Source of the DNA: Desulfobacula sp.
GTDB lineage: Bacteria; Desulfobacterota; Desulfobacteria; Desulfobacterales; Desulfobacteraceae
NCBI GenBank assembly: GCA_018702715.1
Contig: JABIYQ010000423.1
Coordinates: 1 to 7,639 of the forward strand
Direction of reading: 5' to 3'
Length of the DNA stretch: 7,639 nt
This document shows positions 1-6,081 of this stretch, in pieces. Both the position numbers and the translations under genes were made by a program. The first letter of the stretch is position 1, and the number at the start of each line of letters is the position of its first letter. The notes beneath the pieces were generated by a model. The model saw nothing but the letters and a program-made list of their open reading frames with translations, made no database searches and was not told where the DNA came from.

Positions 1-41
1 AAATTCGATTATTTAAATATAACTTTTTATTAATTGTTTAT

Positions 42-47
42 AAGGAG
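42..47 (+). promoter_or_regulatory. Ribosome binding site of the EF-G-like gene
   Basis: AAGGAG lies 5 nt before the ATG at 53. It supports that start over the in-frame ATG at codon 8, which has no comparable site. The rest of positions 1-41 is AT-rich leader; no complete promoter can be assigned because the window edge is so close. Confidence 0.8.
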
Positions 48-52
48 CAGTA

Positions 53-2128
53 ATGAACGAAGAAATTAAAACCATGAGAAATGTGGCTCTGGCTGGCCAT
101 GGAGGTGCAGGCAAGACAACTCTTGCTGAGGCTATGCTATTTAAAGCCGGAGTTACCAACCGTCTTGGAAAGGTTGAAGAAGGAAATACTATAATGGACT
201 TTCAACCTGAAGAAACCAGGAAACAGCAGAGTATTAATACATCATTTATTAAGTATACACATAATAAACATACAATTACCTTGTTGGATACTCCTGGTGA
301 TCAGAATTTTTTTTCTGCTGCTAAAACATGCTTTCCCGTTGCAGACTGCATGGCCTTTGTTATTGATGGAGTCGGAGGGCCTTCAGCCATGACCGAAGAG
401 GCTGCTGCCAGCGCTTTGGAATATAATTTGCCCGGTTTTGTAATTGTCAACAAGCTTGACCGTGAAAGAGCGGATTTTTCAACCTGTCTTAAGGCCTGTA
501 AATCAGCACTGAAAAAAAAGGTGCTTCCCATATGTTACCCAATTGGTAGTGAGAACAACTTTAAAGGATTTGTCGATGTTATTTCAGGAAAAGCCTTTGA
601 ATATGATGCTGATGGAAAACCAAGCAAAATCGATATCCCTTCAGATATGTCCGATGACATTGAAATGGCCAAAGAAGAATTTATTGAAAATGTGGCTGAA
701 CTTGATGATGACCTTCTTGAAAAGTATTTAGAAGGAGAAGACATTACTGAAGAAGAAATCAAGGCAACATTCAGGCAAGGTATCTTAGATGCCCAGTTTT
801 ATCCTGCCATTTGTTGCTCTGCCACAAAAATGATTGGTATTGATGCAATTTCCGATATTATAAATGATTATATGCCATCTCCCCTTGATCGTGGTGACTG
901 GACAGCAAAAGATGACAAAGGTGAGGATATAATTATTTCACCTGATCCTGATGCCGAATTCTGCGGATTTGTTTTTAACACGATTGTTGATCCATATGCT
1001 GGAAGGCTTTCACTCTTTAGGGTAATTTCGGGAAGTCTTGGAAAAGAAGGTAATATTGTTAATACAACAAAAGATACAAAAGAAAGATTTTCACAGCTTC
1101 TTGAAATTGCAGGTAAGGAACAAAAAACAATTACAAGCGCCCTTCCAGGATCCATTGTTGCCGTGGCAAAACTCAAGAATACCTTGAGCGGTGATACGCT
1201 GACAGGCGGACGCGATATCCAAATTCCAGCACCCGAACCCATGCCACCTGTTATCTCTTTTGCCATTTCGCCAAAATCAAAAAATGATGAAGATAAAATT
1301 CATGAAGCCGTCAGAAAAATTCTTGAAGAGGATACCGGTCTTAAACTTTTCAGAAATGAGGAAACAAAACAGACTGTACTTTCAGGCAGAGGCCTGGTTC
1401 ATATTGAGGTAACCGCTGAAAAAATCCAAAGAAAATTTAATGTAGGCATGGACATTGAGACTCCAAAGGTCGCTTATCGAGAAACCTTTAAGAAAAAAAT
1501 CCGTGTACAGGGGAAACATAAAAAACAGTCGGGCGGACATGGTCAGTATGGCGACTGCTGGATTGTCCTTGAACCCCTCACCAAAGGTTCAGGATTTGAG
1601 TTTGTTGATAAAATTGTAGGGGGTGTTATCCCTAAAAATTATATTCCGGCAGTTGAAGCAGGAGTCAGAGAAGCCTCCCAAGCAGGTATTCTTGCAGGAT
1701 TTCCCTGTGTGGATTTCAGGGTTACTGTGGATTTTGGGTCTTATCATTCTGTTGACTCCTCTGAAATGGCATTTAAAATGGCAGGAACCCTGGCGTTTAA
1801 AAAAGCGGCAGTGGATGCAAAAGCTGCATTACTCGAACCGGTTATGAAGATCGCTGTAAAAGTTCCAGAGGACAGTACAGGAGATATTATGGGAGATCTT
1901 AACTCAAGACGTGGCAGGGTTCTTGGGATGGATTCCGAAGACGATAAACAGATCATCAATGCCTTGGTTCCAATGGCTGAAATACTAAGGTATGCCCCGG
2001 ATTTAAGTTCTATGACAGGTGGCAGAGGTACCTTTACCATGGAATTTGAGCAATATGATGAAGTTCCAGGGGATATGGCAAAAAAAGTTATTGAGCGGGT
2101 AAATACTGAAAAAGAAGAGAACAAATAA
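53..2128 (+). CDS. Elongation factor G paralogue (EF-G-like translational GTPase)
   Basis: A 691-residue translation GTPase with full EF-G architecture, expected to act on the ribosome in the cytoplasm. The GTPase domain has the P-loop GHGGAGKT (15-22), G3 DTPGD (79-83), G4 NKLD (133-136) and a G5-like SAT (256-258). Domain II spans about 300-395, domain III about 397-475, domain IV about 478-600 and domain V about 600-680. The domain IV tip SYHSVDSSEMAF (from 563) is well conserved, including the histidine that contacts the decoding centre in EF-G. Two features depart from canonical EF-G: the DTPGH histidine is Asp83, and the switch I RGITI is replaced by RKQQSI (56-61). This marks it as a second, EF-G2-type paralogue rather than the main fusA, which normally lies in the str operon with rpsL, rpsG and tuf; none of these is next to it here. 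Whether it performs translocation, recycling or a regulatory role cannot be told from sequence. Confidence 0.9.
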   Translation: MNEEIKTMRNVALAGHGGAGKTTLAEAMLFKAGVTNRLGKVEEGNTIMDFQPEETRKQQSINTSFIKYTHNKHTITLLDTPGDQNFFSAAKTCFPVADCMAFVIDGVGGPSAMTEEAAASALEYNLPGFVIVNKLDRERADFSTCLKACKSALKKKVLPICYPIGSENNFKGFVDVISGKAFEYDADGKPSKIDIPSDMSDDIEMAKEEFIENVAELDDDLLEKYLEGEDITEEEIKATFRQGILDAQFYPAICCSATKMIGIDAISDIINDYMPSPLDRGDWTAKDDKGEDIIISPDPDAEFCGFVFNTIVDPYAGRLSLFRVISGSLGKEGNIVNTTKDTKERFSQLLEIAGKEQKTITSALPGSIVAVAKLKNTLSGDTLTGGRDIQIPAPEPMPPVISFAISPKSKNDEDKIHEAVRKILEEDTGLKLFRNEETKQTVLSGRGLVHIEVTAEKIQRKFNVGMDIETPKVAYRETFKKKIRVQGKHKKQSGGHGQYGDCWIVLEPLTKGSGFEFVDKIVGGVIPKNYIPAVEAGVREASQAGILAGFPCVDFRVTVDFGSYHSVDSSEMAFKMAGTLAFKKAAVDAKAALLEPVMKIAVKVPEDSTGDIMGDLNSRRGRVLGMDSEDDKQIINALVPMAEILRYAPDLSSMTGGRGTFTMEFEQYDEVPGDMAKKVIERVNTEKEENK

Positions 2129-2131
2129 ACA

Positions 2132-2265
2132 ACTCAACTTTCGGAGTTGGCAGATTTGAGTGGGGTCAGGCTTGCATTATTGCATTTTTGATATAGATTT
2201 ATTGATAAAAACACAATAAAACAAGCCTGACCCCGTCTGCAAGAACTTAAGACCGAAAGTTGAGT
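2132..2265. repeat. 134-bp long imperfect palindrome, REP/MITE-like element
   Basis: Outer arms of 13 bp match perfectly: ACTCAACTTTCGG at 2132-2144 and its reverse complement at 2253-2265. A second perfect 13-bp pair lies inside: GGGGTCAGGCTTG at 2162-2174 and CAAGCCTGACCCC at 2222-2234. Pairing continues inward after two mismatches with TTATTG (2177-2182) and CAATAA (2214-2219), leaving an AT-rich centre. Between the outer and inner pairs, each arm also contains a small local hairpin of its own (2135-2149 and 2244-2261). There is no coding capacity. The GGGGTCAGGCTTG motif resembles REP-type palindromes that I associate with RAYT (Y1 family) transposases, but this is from memory. Being a non-autonomous mobile element is an inference; it could also be a complex terminator or an RNA processing structure. 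Confidence 0.7.
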
Positions 2266-2293
2266 AAACAACCTGCTCTATAATTGACAAATC

Positions 2294-2336
2294 AAAGCCT
2301 GGCAGTTGAGGAAATCTTTCTCAACTGCCAGGCTTT
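2294..2336. terminator. Strong hairpin, probable bidirectional Rho-independent terminator
   Basis: A perfect 17-bp stem (2294-2310 paired with 2320-2336) encloses a 9-nt loop. On the plus strand the stem ends in CTTTATTATT, and on the minus strand in TTTGATTTGT, so both sides carry moderately T-rich tails. It lies between converging genes, 9 nt beyond the stop of the acyltransferase gene and 165 nt beyond the stop of the EF-G-like gene. This position fits a shared terminator. Confidence 0.82.
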
Positions 2337-2345
2337 ATTATTGGG

Positions 2346-3089
2346 TTAAAATTGCTGACTTAAAGTGCAGATCCTATCAAAGGTTAATTTTCTTAATTCT
2401 TCTACAGATAAATCTTTAAAACTACTATAGGGAATCGGTTTGCCTATACTTAGTTTTACCTTTCCAGGGTTTAAAATTACGCTGCCTTTGGGATTGTAAT
2501 TAAACAGACCATTTATTCCAAAGGGCAGAATATCTGCCTGTGCACCTTTGGCCAGATAAAAAGGTCCTTTTTTAAAGAATCCAAGTTTTCCTGTGAGCGT
2601 CCTGTGTCCTTCAGGCAGTATCCCAATGTTCATTCCGGACAAGAGTGTTTTTTTTGCTTTTTCAAGGCTTAACACAGCCCTTTTCAAATTGTTTCTTTCT
2701 ATAGGGATACATCCCCATTTACGAATCAGATATCCCCACACAGGTAAAGAAAAATGATAGGCCGCCTCCACACCGACAAAGCAGATAGGAATGGCCGCCG
2801 GAATAACAAAGATATCAAAAAGACTTTGATGATTGCCCATGATAAGGTAAGGTTTATTCGGCTGAATGTATTCTTTGCCACTCACCACAAGTTTTATACC
2901 CATTAACCGGATTAAAATATTAAATAAAAATCTGACAATTTTGAATGTGGTTTTTTGGGGAAATAAAAACATGCAGAAAGCAAGAATAAAAAATGAAAAT
3001 AAAAAAAAGAGGCTGCCAATAAACCATAACCATATTGATAATACCTGTTTTAATTTAGATGCCCGTTTTAATTTAGATACCTGTTTCAA
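2346..3089 (-). CDS. PlsC-like 1-acyl-sn-glycerol-3-phosphate acyltransferase
   Basis: A 247-residue membrane acyltransferase of the PlsC/LPLAT family, expected to transfer an acyl chain to lysophosphatidic acid or a similar acceptor at the inner membrane. The catalytic HX4D motif is HQSLFD (87-92). Block II is IPIERN (128-133), block III is PEGHRT (159-164, usually PEGTRS) and block IV is ILPFGI (187-192). A hydrophobic segment at about 18-43 is the membrane anchor. The assigned start is TTG. It has an AGG 8 nt upstream, an in-frame stop lies just beyond, and no ATG occurs before the membrane segment. The first 16 residues (KQVSKL, KRASKL, KQV) are encoded by an 18-bp tandem repeat and are unlikely to belong to the ancestral domain. 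It is the last gene of the operon, 13 bp after the lipid kinase gene, which suggests a shared role in phospholipid synthesis. The exact acyl acceptor is not known. Confidence 0.87.
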   Translation of the reverse strand: MKQVSKLKRASKLKQVLSIWLWFIGSLFFLFSFFILAFCMFLFPQKTTFKIVRFLFNILIRLMGIKLVVSGKEYIQPNKPYLIMGNHQSLFDIFVIPAAIPICFVGVEAAYHFSLPVWGYLIRKWGCIPIERNNLKRAVLSLEKAKKTLLSGMNIGILPEGHRTLTGKLGFFKKGPFYLAKGAQADILPFGINGLFNYNPKGSVILNPGKVKLSIGKPIPYSSFKDLSVEELRKLTFDRICTLSQQF

Positions 3090-3120
3090 TTTAGATACCT
3101 GATCAATTTAGATACCTGAC
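3041..3120. repeat. 18-bp tandem repeat across the lipid kinase/acyltransferase junction
   Basis: The plus-strand unit is ATACCTGTTTTAATTTAG. Copies lie at 3041-3058, 3059-3076 (ATGCCCG variant), 3077-3094 (one T-to-C change) and 3095-3111 (17 bp, one base short), followed by a partial copy from 3112. There are no spacers, so it is not a CRISPR array. Read on the minus strand, the array supplies the last codons and stop of the kinase gene, the weak AGG ribosome binding site and TTG start of the acyltransferase gene, and its repetitive N-terminus. The 17-bp copy lies between the two reading frames. Confidence 0.9.
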
Positions 3121-3990
3121 CATTTTATGGTGTACCATTATCGTTGCCGGTGTGACACCAAATATTTCACCATCCGGTAATAGTGTTTTTTCCGGCCATG
3201 TTTTAATTTTTGCCTTTTTAGCTGTAAAACAGCTTACTGCCGGGTGTTTTACGTGAGTTCCCTTAAATATTTTCGGCAGGGTTGCCAAAAGGCTTATCCG
3301 GGACATTTTTCCTGCGACAATAATATCCATGAAACCATCATCAATTTTTGCATCAGGAGCCATCAGCATATTCCCGCCCGTATAGCGCGAATTGCAAAAC
3401 TCAACAAAACAATTTTCTCCTGATATTATTTCGCCGTCAATTTCAAGTTCCATAGAATGAAAAGAAAGATTGATAGTTCTGTAAAAGACACCGATGATAT
3501 ATGAAAAATCTTTGAAAAATTTAAATTTTTGAGCAGTTTTTGCCACATCTGTTACAAATCCCAAACCGGTCAGGTTTACGAAATAAAATTTTTTTTTATC
3601 TTGTGTAAAAGAACAGACATCTACCCATTTTGGCGAATTTTTAACGATTGATCTTATGCCGTCTTCATAGTTAAGTAAATTCAGGTCCATGGCAAAAGAA
3701 TTGCCGGAGCCGACAGGAATTATACCCAGGGGTGGAATTTTCTCAGATTCAAAAGCCAGAAGAAGACCGTTTAAAACATGGTAGCTGGTTCCATCCCCGC
3801 CCATGGCAATAATGGCATCATATTGATCTATTTTTAGTTCAGCAGTAATTTTTATGCAATGTTCATGATAAAGGGAAATATAAGTATCATGGTCAATGTT
3901 ATGGAAGGATAATTTTTTTTCAATCAAGGGTAGCAGCTTTTTGCTTTTTTTGCCCCCTGCGTGGGGATTGACAATTAAGGCAATTTTCAT
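3103..3990 (-). CDS. Diacylglycerol/sphingosine-kinase-like lipid kinase
   Basis: A 295-residue protein of the DAGK catalytic family (YegS/BmrU/LCB5 type), expected to phosphorylate a lipid alcohol with ATP at the cytoplasmic face of the membrane. The N-terminal NPHAGGKK (8-15) and the nucleotide-binding GGDGT (64-68) are clear. GSGNSFA (94-100) replaces the GTxNDFA usual in bacterial YegS-like proteins and looks more like the GSGN of sphingosine and ceramide kinases. APDAKIDDGFMDI (211-223) and the DGE triad (273-275) complete the C-terminal beta domain. The ATG has a good AGAAGG ribosome site 4 nt upstream. The gene follows the radical SAM gene by 13 bp and precedes the PlsC-like gene by 13 bp. 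Its last residues, VRYLN, and its stop lie inside a tandem repeat, so its C-terminus may have been remodelled. The substrate (diacylglycerol, a long-chain base or another lipid) cannot be settled here. Confidence 0.88.
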   Translation of the reverse strand: MKIALIVNPHAGGKKSKKLLPLIEKKLSFHNIDHDTYISLYHEHCIKITAELKIDQYDAIIAMGGDGTSYHVLNGLLLAFESEKIPPLGIIPVGSGNSFAMDLNLLNYEDGIRSIVKNSPKWVDVCSFTQDKKKFYFVNLTGLGFVTDVAKTAQKFKFFKDFSYIIGVFYRTINLSFHSMELEIDGEIISGENCFVEFCNSRYTGGNMLMAPDAKIDDGFMDIIVAGKMSRISLLATLPKIFKGTHVKHPAVSCFTAKKAKIKTWPEKTLLPDGEIFGVTPATIMVHHKMVRYLN

Positions 3991-4003
3991 AAAACCTTCT
4001 TGT

Positions 4004-5110
4004 TTACAACAAATTAGAATTTAAACTGCAATGTGTTACCGCACTTTTATCTAAAAGATGTCCTAGCTCTCCCTCCTTTTCAGGGAAAAACCCTATACAC
4101 TTTTCCCATACTTCCTGGTCTTCCATGCAAAAATACACCATTAAGTCAGGAGCATATTCTCTTATACATGAAATAATTTCTTTGTAAATGTTTATCCTCA
4201 AAGGCTTGAAATATCGCATTTTATTATCCAATCCAAGAATAAACTCTCCATAAGGGATCGTTGAATGTTTGAATCGTTTTTCAATTATCTGCTTTAGTTT
4301 AGGCATGAATCGAAAGGTACCAATACTGATCCATACAATACTTTCGGGGTGAACATATTTAAAAATCTGTTTTACCACTTTTTTATATTGAACTTCACAT
4401 CCCGGATAAATCACGATGGGGTCAAAATGAAAGGCAAGTTTGTATCCCTCTGACTCGACACGTCTTGCAGCTTCAAAACGTGCTTTAAGCGAGGCTGTTC
4501 CCTTTTCTTCGGAACTGATAACAGCAGGTGTGTTCAAGGACCAGGCAAAGACAGTCTTTTCATTATGGTCAAGGTGAAGCAAAGATTCAATATTAACTGT
4601 TTTAGTCTTAAGCTCCAAAAGACAATTATTTTGTTTTGCAAATGTTTCAATAAGAAATTTAGGCTGAAGACTTATTTTTTCCCAGATAAGGGAGTCTGTA
4701 TATTCTCCTGTTCCGATTCTAAATATTTTATTTTGCCTGAATGTCTTCTCAAGGGTGTGGCCAAGCTTTTTTAGTCCTGCAAAATATTGAAGAACGGGTG
4801 GATGAAAATAGGCCTGAAGTATGCAATAGGAGCAATCCATTGTACAAAATGTGCCGGTATGAAGAATGGTATAATCACAACACGTATAAAAACTTGTTCC
4901 AGGGCATTCCTTAATGACAGCCCCTTTGTTCCGGGTAATATAAAGCGTTTTTTTGGCCCTTAGGATTGGATCATCATCGCTATTGATAAAATCATAAATT
5001 GTTTGTGTATTGTCTACCCATTGAGGATCTGCATTGACTTTGGAAAGCAGATACTCGATTTCCAAATCCTTTTGGACAGCCTTATCAATAAAAAGAGTAT
5101 CAATTTTCAT
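4004..5110 (-). CDS. SPL-like radical SAM protein (spore photoproduct lyase family)
   Basis: A 368-residue radical SAM protein. The 4Fe-4S/SAM motif CTMDCSYC supplies Cys89, Cys93 and Cys96. It is preceded by CPGT (69-72) and a Cys77-Cys78 pair, an arrangement I recognise from the SPL family. The later segments RIGTGEYTDSL (131-141), AWSLNT (189-194) and HFDPIVIYPG (228-237) also fit that family. True spore photoproduct lyase uses a further cysteine (Cys141 in Bacillus subtilis) as hydrogen donor. Here no cysteine occurs from 97 to 162, so repair of spore photoproduct by the known mechanism is doubtful. No sporulation gene is nearby either. The start ATG overlaps the stop of the ParB-like gene by 4 bp (ATGA), implying translational coupling. 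The reaction is unknown: a DNA or nucleotide substrate is possible but is only suggested by family and by the ParB-like neighbour. Confidence 0.85.
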   Translation of the reverse strand: MKIDTLFIDKAVQKDLEIEYLLSKVNADPQWVDNTQTIYDFINSDDDPILRAKKTLYITRNKGAVIKECPGTSFYTCCDYTILHTGTFCTMDCSYCILQAYFHPPVLQYFAGLKKLGHTLEKTFRQNKIFRIGTGEYTDSLIWEKISLQPKFLIETFAKQNNCLLELKTKTVNIESLLHLDHNEKTVFAWSLNTPAVISSEEKGTASLKARFEAARRVESEGYKLAFHFDPIVIYPGCEVQYKKVVKQIFKYVHPESIVWISIGTFRFMPKLKQIIEKRFKHSTIPYGEFILGLDNKMRYFKPLRINIYKEIISCIREYAPDLMVYFCMEDQEVWEKCIGFFPEKEGELGHLLDKSAVTHCSLNSNLL

Positions 5111-6081
5111 TGGTTGAAAAGTTCTTTTAATTCTTTTTTTCCCAAAACAGCATTAAGGTTTTGGACATTTGAAGCAAATTCTTCATAGGTTCTGGCTGTA
5201 AAGGAGATGGAATTGGTCTGGCTGTCCAAGTTTTCCGGGGGTAAAAATTTGATTTTATTTCCAAACTTAACAGATGTTATTTTTTTTAAGACCTTTTGAC
5301 GCATTTTAAAGACAGTTGGAAACCTTAGCTCAAATAAGCAGGCCCTTAAAAGGCTTGTTTTTAAACCAGTCTCTTTTTTGTCATCAAAAAGAATATCCTG
5401 TATTTCTTGATTCTTGAAAATCTTACCGGGTAAAATGTTATCTCTTGCAGCAATTTCCATTATATACAATATGATTTCAAGCTGTTTATTATTGGAGGCA
5501 CGAATGTTTGAAAAAATTTCTAAAAAAATTTTTATTGTGTCTTTTTCAAAAAGAGCAATTTTTTTGGCTGACTTAAAAGACAGGTGTCCTGTATGGATTA
5601 GTTTTAAACCAGGATCAGGCAAACCAGCGGCAATTAATAAATCCTTTACAAAGCGGACAGAAAGTTCTGTGTTAAAAATGGCTGAAGATTTTTCTGCAAT
5701 CTGTTTTTCATCCAAAAAGTGATACAGACGGCTTGTACATGCTATGAGTTCTGCCTGGGTTAATGGTCTTTTAAAAGCAAGCGCGGCAATCGACTTTAAA
5801 AGACATTGATAGTCCGTTGTATCTGCATTGGTTTTATATACAACTATTTTTATTTTGCCATTGTGGACCCTGTTATTATGAATGTGGGCCCTGATTCTGT
5901 TAAATCCTGAAATGATTATAAATTTATTGTTTACAGGCCTGACGATTGGTGGATAAATCAGGCCTGTTTCCTCAATGGACTGTGCAAGAAACTCTATATT
6001 ATTTTCTGAAAATAAAATTTTGTACCGTTCATCTGCAAGATCAATATCAGATACATCTATTTCACATAAATGATCAGACAT
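5107..6081 (-). CDS. ParB/Spo0J-like protein (ParB N-terminal domain plus HTH-like region)
   Basis: A 324-residue protein from the ATG at 6079-6081, which has AGGTG just upstream. A longer frame reaches a TTG at 6135, but that lies well inside purC, and the ParB domain begins only after the ATG, so I prefer the shorter form. Residues about 6-82 resemble the ParB N-terminal domain: IDLADERYK, then GLIYPPIVRP and SGFNRIRAH (58-66), which matches the G-x-x-R-x-x-A signature of ParB CTP-binding motifs. Residues about 110-175 (LTQAELIA, then KDLLIAAGLPDPGLKLI and GHLSFKSAKKIAL) resemble the ParB/KorB helix-turn-helix region. The remaining C-terminal part is not recognised. There is no parA partner beside it, so it is not an ordinary chromosome-partition pair. 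It overlaps the purC end by 8 bp and the radical SAM start by 4 bp, so it is probably cotranslated with the SPL-like protein. DNA binding is inferred; its role is unknown. Confidence 0.78.
   Translation of the reverse strand: MSDHLCEIDVSDIDLADERYKILFSENNIEFLAQSIEETGLIYPPIVRPVNNKFIIISGFNRIRAHIHNNRVHNGKIKIVVYKTNADTTDYQCLLKSIAALAFKRPLTQAELIACTSRLYHFLDEKQIAEKSSAIFNTELSVRFVKDLLIAAGLPDPGLKLIHTGHLSFKSAKKIALFEKDTIKIFLEIFSNIRASNNKQLEIILYIMEIAARDNILPGKIFKNQEIQDILFDDKKETGLKTSLLRACLFELRFPTVFKMRQKVLKKITSVKFGNKIKFLPPENLDSQTNSISFTARTYEEFASNVQNLNAVLGKKELKELFNQ

Noticed and set aside
868..1266. Antisense open frame of 132 codons inside the EF-G-like gene
   Set aside because: It is a shadow of a well-conserved coding region, has no recognisable domain and no ribosome site was evident. 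The same applies to the antisense frame at 1744-2124.
3041..3120. Possible CRISPR array
   Set aside because: The 18-bp units are directly adjacent with no spacers, and there are no cas genes nearby.
4004..5110. Annotation as a genuine spore photoproduct lyase (splB)
   Set aside because: The expected catalytic cysteine region is missing and there is no sporulation context, so only the family-level call is kept.
5414..5722. Plus-strand open frame of 102 codons opposite the ParB-like gene
   Set aside because: The minus-strand gene here has recognisable domains and operon context; the plus-strand frame shows no motif.
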